DNA of 33,221 nt. Origin: Patescibacteria group bacterium. Its GTDB lineage: Bacteria > Patescibacteriota > Patescibacteriia > Patescibacteriales > UBA12465. The stretch lies in contig JARRBY010000007.1 in the NCBI GenBank assembly GCA_029982795.1, positions 1 to 33,221 on the forward strand, written 5' to 3'. The notes under the pieces are model-generated. The model did not search any database and had not been told where the DNA came from. It saw only the letters and a list, made by a program, of their open reading frames with translations. The translations under genes were made by a program, and so were the position numbers. Positions 8,766 through 17,540 of this stretch are shown here, in pieces (position 1 is the stretch's first letter; each line of letters starts with the position of its first letter).

Positions 8766-9050
8766 TTATTTCTTCTTTTTTTCATTATCAATTATTTTAA
8801 AGAAGTATTGCCATTTATTACCACCAGGGCATAATTCTTTAGTGTCATTGGCCGCTCTTTTTACAACATGAGCGGGTAATTCTTTGCAGATTTTAAAAAC
8901 AGAAGATCTTTTAAAGTTGGGAATTTCTAATTCCGTGATGATTTTAAGAGCTAAATCCTGCCAGGGATAAGCGGGCGGTTTAACCGTTTTTCTATTTTTA
9001 AATATTTCGGAAAAAGAAGAAAAATTATTATTTGTGTTTTTTTCTTCCAT
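8766..9050 (-). CDS. Hypothetical protein, 94 aa
   Basis: Compact ORF packed between def and the MEMO-like gene in the same direction; no recognised domain. Confidence 0.65.
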   Translation of the reverse strand: MEEKNTNNNFSSFSEIFKNRKTVKPPAYPWQDLALKIITELEIPNFKRSSVFKICKELPAHVVKRAANDTKELCPGGNKWQYFFKIIDNEKKKK

Positions 9051-9057
9051 ATTTTTA

Positions 9058-9876
9058 TTAAGTAAGGGTATTGTTAGCGGGAAGAATGAATTCTAAGCTT
9101 AAATAGCCAACACCAAAATCAGTTTGATAGGCAAGTATGTCCGGTTCCCAATTTTTAGTATTTAAAATTCCAAGAAGCATTAAAATTGGTTTTAAACCAC
9201 ATTCACTGGCGGCTAAAATTAGATGTTTATCCAGGTTGAGCAAATTATTAATGGCTGTTTCTGGGTAACTTAAATATTCTATTACTTTATTATCAAATTT
9301 TGGTCCCTTAGGAGAATAACCGCCAGGAGATTTTCGCATTAAGCGGTGGGAGAGATCACCGGAAGCAATAACGGCAATACGTTTTTGATTATTTTCTAAA
9401 ATTGGAAATAATTTTTCTCCAAAGGCAACTTGAATTTCCAAATCTAAATTAGTGGCAGGATTAATAGTGAGGGCTTTAAAGTCTTGATTTTGTTCTTTAA
9501 GTAAGTATAAAGGGATGCCGCTGCCATAGTCAAGGCTTAATTTTGATATTTGTTTTAAAGGAAAATCTTCTTGGAGGGCATTTTTAATTTGGTCAGCTAA
9601 GAGAATATCTCCTTTTATAATCGTTTTAGGAGGAATAAAGCCAAAATCTTGGAAGTTAATATCTAAATCAGGTGAACAATTAAGTAAAAAATTATCAGTT
9701 TGTTCGTGTCCATGAGGGGTGATAATAACAATAGAATTAATTTTACTAGCTTTTAATTCCGCTTTTATATTTTCATAAATTGTTACAGTTTTCTGCATTA
9801 AACTATGATTGGCTTTTCCAATTTCAGGAATAAGTAAAGGTGAGTGCGGGAGGAGATAACTTTTTATAATTGCCAT
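9058..9876 (-). CDS. MEMO1 / class III extradiol dioxygenase (LigB)-like protein (AmmeMemoRadiSam B type)
   Basis: LLPHSPLLIPEIG, IVIITPHGHE, VIASGDLSHRL, SECGLKPILMLLG. Confidence 0.8.
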   Translation of the reverse strand: MAIIKSYLLPHSPLLIPEIGKANHSLMQKTVTIYENIKAELKASKINSIVIITPHGHEQTDNFLLNCSPDLDINFQDFGFIPPKTIIKGDILLADQIKNALQEDFPLKQISKLSLDYGSGIPLYLLKEQNQDFKALTINPATNLDLEIQVAFGEKLFPILENNQKRIAVIASGDLSHRLMRKSPGGYSPKGPKFDNKVIEYLSYPETAINNLLNLDKHLILAASECGLKPILMLLGILNTKNWEPDILAYQTDFGVGYLSLEFILPANNTLT

Positions 9877-9877
9877 A

Positions 9878-11377
9878 TTATTGAATTACTTCGCCAAGGG
9901 GATACTGATAAAGGACTTGGGAAGAAACTGTTATTATATTAGCATCGTTATAGCCAAGGCGTTTAAATATTTCTTCATTAATAAACGCTCTTTTTTTGCC
10001 ATTGGAAATTAAGTAAACTGTAGGGTAGGAATTGGATTTTAATAGGGTGCCATCAGGAAAAAGAATAGGATCAACTTTTACGTATTTATCTAATATTTCA
10101 GGGTTTACCTTTATAATATCTTCTCCCTTGTATTTAGTATTAAGAAAAGCTTTATCCAGTAATGGGGCTTTAGTGCCATTTTCAACGTAATAAACACCTC
10201 CGGTAGTAATATCTTGTAAGAGAGCACCGGTGACATAAGTAGAGGTGGCGGTAATTGAACCGCCAATTATGTAGCCTTCCAATTCAGCAACGCTAGCGGC
10301 TTCAATTTCATCAGTGTTAAAGCCAATCCTTTTAAAAGTTTCTAAACTATCAAAGGGGCGTTTTTCTTTACCTACTAATAAGTAGATAGTTTTATCAGGA
10401 GTTTGGACTAAGGAATAATCGGGAAATTTAATATTTTCGCCTTGAGGATAAGCGGCTAATACTTCTGGTTTGGTAATGATTACTTGATTTGGAGAGAAAC
10501 GAGAAATAAAGGAGGTATAATTTAAAAATGGTCTTTTAGCGCCACCTTCAATTAACCAGATACCAGGATTATCCGCTGTTTTTAACAGGGAACCATCAGG
10601 ATAAAGTTTAGGTTGAGAAGGAGTAGTATTTATTTCTTCAGGAAAATAGCGCTTAAATAAACGATAGACGTTATAGTTGCCGTTAAAAACATGAGGAGTG
10701 TAGTTATATAAAGCGGCTGTTGCCTGATTTTGAGGAATAACGGTTATTTTTTCTTGAGATATGGTGCCATAGGGATTGGTAAAGGTATAAGCGTGGCCGA
10801 CTTTATAATTATAATTTTGTGGTTCTTTCATGTAAGCTAGAAATTGTAAAGCGGCACTATTTACTTGTTTGCCAAACCCTTTATAGTAGGGATTGCAAGT
10901 CCAATTATCCGGACAACCGTAACCTGTTGCCCAGTCTAAACGACTTTGAGTCGCATTGGAATCTTCAATTAAACTTGATTCTTTTTGAATAAGCACCAAC
11001 ATAAATTTAGGACTGATCGTTTTAATGGTGCGACATTTTAATCTTTTTTCTTCTTCGGTTGGATTTTCACTGAGAGTAACGCCCTCGCAATCAAAATTGC
11101 GATTGGTAGCGTCATAAATAATTTCGGCTGCTGTTTTCATAACACCGTTACTGTTGACGGTTATATAGTTAGCTAGGTAACTATTATATTTCTGGAGGAA
11201 ATTTTGAATGTCCGCCAAGGTCATTGAATCGGTATTTAAAATATCATCATCGGAGATGATATTATTTGGATTAAAGTCAGGATCAATCACATTTTGCGCC
11301 TTAGTTGGTGAAGAAAAAAGAGGTAAAATCACAATTGCTATAATTAAAGAATTTATAATTAAATTAGGTACTTTCAT
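9878..11377 (-). CDS. Secreted protein: lysozyme/glucosaminidase-like N-terminal domain plus four C-terminal repeats
   Basis: Signal peptide; SPKFMLVLIQKESSL...ATGYGCPDNW...AALQFLAYM...ATAALYNYTPHVFNGNYNVYRLFKRYF; then repeats of type DGSLLKT..PGIWLIEGGAKRPF.. Confidence 0.6.
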   Translation of the reverse strand: MKVPNLIINSLIIAIVILPLFSSPTKAQNVIDPDFNPNNIISDDDILNTDSMTLADIQNFLQKYNSYLANYITVNSNGVMKTAAEIIYDATNRNFDCEGVTLSENPTEEEKRLKCRTIKTISPKFMLVLIQKESSLIEDSNATQSRLDWATGYGCPDNWTCNPYYKGFGKQVNSAALQFLAYMKEPQNYNYKVGHAYTFTNPYGTISQEKITVIPQNQATAALYNYTPHVFNGNYNVYRLFKRYFPEEINTTPSQPKLYPDGSLLKTADNPGIWLIEGGAKRPFLNYTSFISRFSPNQVIITKPEVLAAYPQGENIKFPDYSLVQTPDKTIYLLVGKEKRPFDSLETFKRIGFNTDEIEAASVAELEGYIIGGSITATSTYVTGALLQDITTGGVYYVENGTKAPLLDKAFLNTKYKGEDIIKVNPEILDKYVKVDPILFPDGTLLKSNSYPTVYLISNGKKRAFINEEIFKRLGYNDANIITVSSQVLYQYPLGEVIQ

Positions 11378-11463
11378 GTGTTTATTTTTTAAATCATTGT
11401 TAGCATTAAAGTGATTTTATTATAATATATTTAGCCATTTGAAGCAATAACTAAATTTAAAAT

Positions 11464-11501
11464 AAACAAAAATCCAAATATTTGGATTTTTGTTTGTTTT
11501 A
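11464..11501 (-). terminator. Intrinsic terminator downstream of clpB (strong inverted repeat)
   Basis: AAACAAAAATCCAAATATTTGGATTTTTGTTT perfect palindrome between the clpB 3' end (11527) and the next gene. Confidence 0.75.
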
Positions 11502-11526
11502 ATCTTATTTTAATCTTATTTTAGTT

Positions 11527-14166
11527 TTATTTTTGACTAACAATTTCAACTTTATTTTTTTTATCAAGATTGATTTTAACTTTGGCTCCTTCATTAATTT
11601 TTCCTTCAATAATTTCTAGGGCTAGTTCATCGAGAATTAGATTTTGAATAATTCTTTTAAGTGGTCGAGCGCCATAGGTAATATCATATCCTTTTTCTGC
11701 CAACATCTTTTTTACCTTTGCTCCAATTTTTAAATTAATATTTTTATTAGCCAATCTTTTTTCAACTTTAATTAATTCTAAATCTACAATTTTTTCGAGA
11801 GCTTTAGGGGTCAAGCTTTGGAAGAGGACAATTTCGTCAATACGATTGATAAATTCCAGTTTAAAATTCTTTTTCAAAATACTATCTATTTTACTTTTCA
11901 TTTCTTCTCGTCTTATTTTTGAGTTTGGTTTTTCACCATCATCGGTGTTAAAGCCGATAGAATATTGTTTAATCACTTCATTTCCTAAGTTAGAAGTCAT
12001 GATAATGATAGTATTTTTGAAATTAACAATGCGCCCCTTGGAGTCTGTAAGGTGACCATCATCTAAAATCTGCAATAAAATGTTAAAGATATCGGGGTGA
12101 GCCTTTTCAATCTCATCAAACAAAACAACACTATAAGGTCGACGTCTGACTTTATCACTTAATTGTCCTCCCTCGTCATAACCGACATATCCGGGCGGAG
12201 AGCCAATTATTTTAGCGACTGAGTGTTTTTCCATAAATTCACTCATATCAAGACGAATTAAAGATTTTTCATCATTGAACATGAATTTGGCTAAAGCCTT
12301 AGCTAATTCAGTCTTCCCAACTCCAGTTGGACCAACGAAAAGAAAGGAACCAATTGGTTTTTTTTCTTCATTAATGCCCGCTCGAGAGCGACGAAGAGCA
12401 TTGGCCACCGCTTTTATCGCTTCTTCTTGTCCAACAACTTCACGGTTAAGAACTTCTTCAGCATTACTTAATTTTTTAATCTCATCTTGTAGCATTTTAT
12501 TAACGGGAATTCCTGTCCAACGAGCGACCACTTTAGCAATATCTTCTTCATCAACTTCTTCTTTTAATATACGTTGTCCTTTTTTTTGGATTTTTAAGAG
12601 TTCGGCTTGCAGATTATCTATCTTTTTTTCAAGTTCAGGAACTAGGCCGTATTTAATTTTTGCGACTTCATTTAAATCCGCTCCTTGTCTTTGGGCAATT
12701 TCCGCTTTAATTTTTAAATCTTCAATTTCTTTTTTTGATTTTCTGATATCAGAAATTATATTTTTTTCATTATTCCAGTGTAGTTCTATTTGGTTGGCTT
12801 TTTCTTTAAGTTTAGCCAATTCTTGATTTATAGCCTGAATTTTACTTGACTTCTTATTTTCACTAGTTGAAAGTCCGGCCTTATTTAATTCTAATTGTTT
12901 TATCTTTCGTTTTAATTGATCAAGTTCATCAGGCATAGAATCAATTTCCATGCGAAGTGAGGAAGTGGCTTCATCGATTAAATCAACGGCTTTATCAGGC
13001 AAGAAACGATCACTGATGTAGCGGCTTGATAGTTTGGCGGCGGCAATTACAGCGTTATCGGTAATATGAACACCGTGGTGGACTTCATATTTTTCTTTTA
13101 AACCGCGTAACATTGAGATGGTATCATCTAAACTAGGTTCAGCCACGTATATTGGTTGAAAACGTCGTTCCAAAGCAGAATCTTTTTCAATATATTTTTG
13201 ATATTCCTTAGTGGTAGTAGCACCAATAGTACGTAGTTCACCACGAGCTAAGGCTGGTTTTAACATATTGGAAGCATCCATTGAGCCTTCAGAAGCACCA
13301 GTTCCAATTAAGGTGTGGAGTTCATCGATAAAAATTATGAATTTATCATTAGATTTTACTTCTTTTAGAACTGCTTTGAGGCGATCTTCAAATTCACCTC
13401 GAAATTTTGCCCCCGCTAATAAAGATCCTAAATCAAGGGTAATTATTTCTTTGTTTTTTAAATTTTCGGGAACATCGCCGGAAATTATTCTTTGGGCTAA
13501 GCCTTCAACAATTGCTGTTTTTCCTGTTCCGGCTTCACCAATTAGAACAGGATTATTTTTGGTACGACGTAATAAAACCTGCATAATGCGTCTTATTTCT
13601 TGGTCACGACCAATTACAGGATCTAATTTTTCCTGTCTAGCCATTTCTGTTAAATTGGTGGTGTATTTTTCTAAAACACGGAATTTATTTTCGGGAAAAG
13701 GGTCATTAATTGTTTGCGAGCCTCTGAGATCTTTTAATATTTCCTTTACTTTTTCATATTCAACTTTAAAGGAAAGTAATATATCTTGAGCGGGACTAGG
13801 AACGCCAACAAGAGCAAGAAAAATATGTTCTGTTGAGATAAATTCATCATTCATGCCGTCAGCTTCTTTTTTTGCTCGTTCTAGAATAGTTGCTGTTTCA
13901 GCGGTTCCGGAAACTGCTTGGATGGGACCATCGTTTTTGTTGATTTTATCTTTGGGAAGACTGTTTAAAGCTTTAATAACTTGTTGTTCCATTTGTTCGG
14001 GGTCTATCTTTAGTTTCTCTAAAATTGGTTTTACTAAACCTTCACTTTGTTCTAAAAGAGCTAGGAAGATGTGTAAAGCTTCAATGTTGCCTTGACCATA
14101 ATCGGAGGCAATTATTTGTGAATTTATTATTACTTCTTGTGATTTATCGGTAAATTTATTAAACAT
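11527..14166 (-). CDS. clpB: ClpB-type AAA+ chaperone ATPase (with ClpC-like IGF loop)
   Basis: Double Clp_N, GEAGTGKT and GPTGVGKT Walker A, IIFIDELH and [11 protein letters not shown] Walker B, long coiled-coil M domain, LERRFQ and FINRID arginine-finger regions. Confidence 0.93.
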   Translation of the reverse strand: MFNKFTDKSQEVIINSQIIASDYGQGNIEALHIFLALLEQSEGLVKPILEKLKIDPEQMEQQVIKALNSLPKDKINKNDGPIQAVSGTAETATILERAKKEADGMNDEFISTEHIFLALVGVPSPAQDILLSFKVEYEKVKEILKDLRGSQTINDPFPENKFRVLEKYTTNLTEMARQEKLDPVIGRDQEIRRIMQVLLRRTKNNPVLIGEAGTGKTAIVEGLAQRIISGDVPENLKNKEIITLDLGSLLAGAKFRGEFEDRLKAVLKEVKSNDKFIIFIDELHTLIGTGASEGSMDASNMLKPALARGELRTIGATTTKEYQKYIEKDSALERRFQPIYVAEPSLDDTISMLRGLKEKYEVHHGVHITDNAVIAAAKLSSRYISDRFLPDKAVDLIDEATSSLRMEIDSMPDELDQLKRKIKQLELNKAGLSTSENKKSSKIQAINQELAKLKEKANQIELHWNNEKNIISDIRKSKKEIEDLKIKAEIAQRQGADLNEVAKIKYGLVPELEKKIDNLQAELLKIQKKGQRILKEEVDEEDIAKVVARWTGIPVNKMLQDEIKKLSNAEEVLNREVVGQEEAIKAVANALRRSRAGINEEKKPIGSFLFVGPTGVGKTELAKALAKFMFNDEKSLIRLDMSEFMEKHSVAKIIGSPPGYVGYDEGGQLSDKVRRRPYSVVLFDEIEKAHPDIFNILLQILDDGHLTDSKGRIVNFKNTIIIMTSNLGNEVIKQYSIGFNTDDGEKPNSKIRREEMKSKIDSILKKNFKLEFINRIDEIVLFQSLTPKALEKIVDLELIKVEKRLANKNINLKIGAKVKKMLAEKGYDITYGARPLKRIIQNLILDELALEIIEGKINEGAKVKINLDKKNKVEIVSQK

Positions 14167-14190
14167 ATATTATTTATAATTTTTATTAAT

Positions 14191-14217
14191 TTAGCAGTCT
14201 TTATATTAGAGTGCTAA
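14191..14217 (-). promoter_or_regulatory. CIRCE operator (HrcA site) upstream of clpB
   Basis: Plus strand TTAGCAGTC-N9-GAGTGCTAA versus consensus TTAGCACTC-N9-GAGTGCTAA: one mismatch in 18 arm positions. Confidence 0.88.
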
Positions 14218-14221
14218 TTTC

Positions 14222-14250
14222 ATCTTAATATAATAATTTACAAGTGTCAA
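14222..14250 (-). promoter_or_regulatory. clpB promoter, sigma-70-type
   Basis: Minus strand TTGACA-N17-TAAGAT, with CIRCE starting just after the -10. Confidence 0.75.
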
Positions 14251-14296
14251 TACATTGGTAAGGGGGGTATATTTTTCTTTGTAAAAGTATTAAACA

Positions 14297-14329
14297 AAAA
14301 AATCATCGGCTGGGAATGGATGATTTTTT
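14297..14329. terminator. Bidirectional terminator-like hairpin in the clpB / 14496 divergent region
   Basis: AAAAAATCATC-ggctgggaatg-GATGATTTTTT. Confidence 0.65.
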
Positions 14330-14495
14330 AAATTTAGCGAGTAGTTTTTTGGTCACGCACTACATTGGCAAATTGAGGGGGTATTAAATTGGGATATTTG
14401 TTTTTGTAAAATAATTTATTATTGCCTTTACACGTTAACAATTTTAATTGTTTGAATTTTCCTTTTATGATAAAATAAAAATATAAATTTGCTTT

Positions 14496-14876
14496 ATGTT
14501 TAAACATAATTTTTTGACTTACGGTAGCCAAATAGTTTTCAAAATTATCTCTGATATAGTTATTTTTCCGATTTGGTGGTACAGCTTAGGTTTGGTGGAA
14601 ATGATAAAAAAGGGGTGGCATTTTTTGCATCAACGAGAAAAGGCATTAGGTTTTTCTATTTGGTTAAAAAATATTTTTGTTCCCATGTATGGGCAATATG
14701 ATTGGGCCGGGAGAATTATTAGTTTTTTTGTGAGATTGGTTCAGGTTATTTTCCGGGGCCTTGTTCTTATTTTTTGGTTAATTTTATATGTAATAAGTAT
14801 TATATTGTGGCTTGCTGGGCCAATTTTTTTGTTTTTAGCCTTGTTTTTTCAATTAATATCTTTCTATGGAGTATAG
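14496..14876 (+). CDS. Small multi-pass membrane protein, 126 aa
   Basis: Several hydrophobic segments (FRGLVLIFWLILYVISIILWLAGPIFLFLALFFQLI); overlaps the next CDS by 11 nt. Confidence 0.7.
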   Translation: MFKHNFLTYGSQIVFKIISDIVIFPIWWYSLGLVEMIKKGWHFLHQREKALGFSIWLKNIFVPMYGQYDWAGRIISFFVRLVQVIFRGLVLIFWLILYVISIILWLAGPIFLFLALFFQLISFYGV

Positions 14877-17535
14877 TAAGCAAGCAAAATTAGAGTTTAG
14901 TAAAGATAGTGTAAGCAATAATCAAGGGGCTTGGTTTTTAGGGCGGTTTTTATATTGGCAAAAAACTATAAAGAAATCATTAATAGCACTTGATCGCACG
15001 AAACGACAGCTTGATAAAATTTTAGGTTTCTTTGCTTGGCTTGTTATTTTTTTTGGTTGGGCCGCTTTTTTCTTTTGGCTCTTTCTCAATTATGAGTATT
15101 TATTGAAAGATCCGGTGTCTATCCTTTTTTTCTGGACACAGGGAGATATTTTAATTTTTATTTTTTTGGTTTCTTTATGGTTTGATCTTTATTTAGTTTT
15201 TAAATATAGTCGTCGTCGACAAGAAATAAAAAAAATTAATTATAAATTTTTTAATAAAGAAAAATTAGAAAATAAACGTTATAATGTTGCCAAATCTTTA
15301 GACGAAGAGGTGCATTTAGTTTTAGAAGATGCTTTTTTGTTAGCTTCCAAAATCCCAACACAAGTGGACATTATTCATTTTTTTCGGGCTGCTTTAAAAA
15401 ATAGACAAGTACAAAGCTTGTTTATCAGATTAAATGTTGACGTGGAAAGATTGGTAAATATGATAGATAGGCAAATTATAAAGACGGCAACAGTAGAAAA
15501 CAAGAAAGAATTAACACCTCGATTGCAAGAAGCAATAATGGAAGCTTTTGTAACTTCTTTTTATGAACAAGAAAAAAGTGTCAATGTTTTAAACATTATT
15601 TATGCTTGTTTAGATAAGGATGAAATTTTAGCGGAAATTTTATATGAACTTGAAGTAGATAGCGATAAAGTATTAAATACTGTGGCGTGGTTTAAGGTGG
15701 ATAGACAGTTAAGAGAAAGATATCAAGATTATCGTCGTTTATCATTATTTAAACCAGGTTCGGGTATGAATCGTTCTTATACGGCGATTGCAACACCAAC
15801 ACTTGATCGTTTTTCTCATGATTTAACACTGAAAGCTAAGGCCGGACAATTTGATTTATGTGTTGGGAGACAAAAAGAGATAGAGGAAATTTTTGAAAAT
15901 TTTATTGGCGGTCATGCCGGTGTTTTATTAGTTGGTCCCCATGGTGTGGGTAAAAGCGCAATTATTGGCGGTTTGGCGCAGATGATGGTGGCGGAAAATG
16001 TCCCCAAGTTTATGAAAGATAAACGGTTGGTAGAAATTGATGTTTCTCGTATTGTTAGTGGAGTGAGTGCTAGTGGCGCGCAGGAGCGTTTACTTGCTTG
16101 TATTTCTGAAGCTAACCGATCAGGTAATATTATTCTCTATATTGATAATATTGAAAATTTAGCCGGAATTAGCGCCGGTGGTGATGAAAGTTTGGATTTA
16201 TCTGAAGTTTTGTCAGAGGCTATTACTCGGGGTCATATTTTATGTTTAGCGGCGGTAACTAATCAAAATTATTCTCTCTATATTGAAAATAAGGCGCTGG
16301 GAACCGCCTTTACCACGGTTGGTATTAATGAGCCGGATAAAAATTTAGCTATTCAAATTTTGGAAAGTAAGGTTGGCTTTTTTGAAGCAAAGTATGATGT
16401 TTACATTGTTTATAACGCTCTGGAAAAAGCGGTGGAATTATCTTCGCGCTATCTAAGAGATAAGTCTCTGCCGTTAAAAGCCATTAATTTATTAGAGAAA
16501 GCGGCGCAAATATCCGCCAAAAATAGTATTAATAATCCGGAAAAACCTTTTTGCACTCAGGAAGATGTTGCTTTGGCAATTGAAGCGGAAACAGGAATTC
16601 CGGCTGGTAAATTAAAAGAAGAAGAGGGGAGTAAGTTGCTTAATTTAGAAACGGAAATTCATCGTCGTTTGGTTGATCAAGAGGAAGCGGTTAAGGCGGT
16701 ATCAGCTAGTTTAAGACGAGCGCGAGCAGCTTTGAAAGATAGTAAGCGTCCAATTGCCAGTTTTTTATTTTTAGGGCCAACCGGAGTGGGAAAGACTGAA
16801 TTAGCTAAGGCCGTCTCGGACATATATTTTGGCAGTGAAGATTATATGGTTAGAGTTGATATGAGTGAATATCAATATGAAGATAGTGTGCGAAAGATGA
16901 TAGGAGATGTTGATGGTTCTTTGGGTTATTTAACAGAAGCGGTACGAAAAAAACCATTTTCTTTGATTTTACTTGATGAGGTTGAAAAAGCTGATGCTAA
17001 TATTTTAAATTTATTTTTACAATTATTAGATGATGGACGTTTAACTGATGGTCAGGGACGCACGATAAGTTTTTCGGAGTCTATTATTATTGCTACTTCT
17101 AATATTGGGGCTAAATTTATTCAAGATAGTATTAAAAATAAAAAAAGTGTTGATGAAATTAAACAAGAATTAATTGATAAGCATTTGCGGGAGAAAATGA
17201 GACCGGAGCTTATCAATCGTTTTGATGGCATTATTGTTTTTAAACCGCTAAGTGAACGAGATATCTTTAAAATTGCCACTTTAATGTTAAAGGGAATTAA
17301 AAGTAATTTAGAAAAAAAAGGGATTGGTCTTAAGGCTGATAAAGCGGGAGTGATGTTGCTCGCAAAGGAGGGCTATGATCCTAAATTTGGGGCGCGACCA
17401 ATGCGACGTTTGTTGCAAGAAAGGGTTGAGGATGAAATTGCTAATAAAATATTATCATCGGAATTAAAGCGACGAGATCAGGTTTTAATTGATAGTCGGG
17501 CAAATATTTTAGTAGAAAAGGCTAAGAAATTATAA
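14866..17535 (+). CDS. Membrane-anchored ClpA/B/C-like AAA+ ATPase with degenerate first AAA module
   Basis: Two N-terminal TM segments (ILGFFAWLVIFFGWAAFFFWLF; ILIFIFLVSLWFDLYLVF), Clp_N-like repeats, Walker A GPHGVGKS and GPTGVGKT, D2 Walker B LILLDEVEKAD, C-terminal GARPMRRLLQ. Confidence 0.88.
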   Translation: MEYSKQAKLEFSKDSVSNNQGAWFLGRFLYWQKTIKKSLIALDRTKRQLDKILGFFAWLVIFFGWAAFFFWLFLNYEYLLKDPVSILFFWTQGDILIFIFLVSLWFDLYLVFKYSRRRQEIKKINYKFFNKEKLENKRYNVAKSLDEEVHLVLEDAFLLASKIPTQVDIIHFFRAALKNRQVQSLFIRLNVDVERLVNMIDRQIIKTATVENKKELTPRLQEAIMEAFVTSFYEQEKSVNVLNIIYACLDKDEILAEILYELEVDSDKVLNTVAWFKVDRQLRERYQDYRRLSLFKPGSGMNRSYTAIATPTLDRFSHDLTLKAKAGQFDLCVGRQKEIEEIFENFIGGHAGVLLVGPHGVGKSAIIGGLAQMMVAENVPKFMKDKRLVEIDVSRIVSGVSASGAQERLLACISEANRSGNIILYIDNIENLAGISAGGDESLDLSEVLSEAITRGHILCLAAVTNQNYSLYIENKALGTAFTTVGINEPDKNLAIQILESKVGFFEAKYDVYIVYNALEKAVELSSRYLRDKSLPLKAINLLEKAAQISAKNSINNPEKPFCTQEDVALAIEAETGIPAGKLKEEEGSKLLNLETEIHRRLVDQEEAVKAVSASLRRARAALKDSKRPIASFLFLGPTGVGKTELAKAVSDIYFGSEDYMVRVDMSEYQYEDSVRKMIGDVDGSLGYLTEAVRKKPFSLILLDEVEKADANILNLFLQLLDDGRLTDGQGRTISFSESIIIATSNIGAKFIQDSIKNKKSVDEIKQELIDKHLREKMRPELINRFDGIIVFKPLSERDIFKIATLMLKGIKSNLEKKGIGLKADKAGVMLLAKEGYDPKFGARPMRRLLQERVEDEIANKILSSELKRRDQVLIDSRANILVEKAKKL

Positions 17536-17540
17536 AAAAT

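Noticed and set aside
12275-12826. 183-aa plus-strand ORF inside clpB
   Set aside because: Shadow ORF antisense to strongly conserved clpB coding sequence; low-complexity Ser/Phe-rich product.
13211-13789. 192-aa plus-strand ORF inside clpB
   Set aside because: Shadow ORF antisense to clpB D1; no independent coding evidence.
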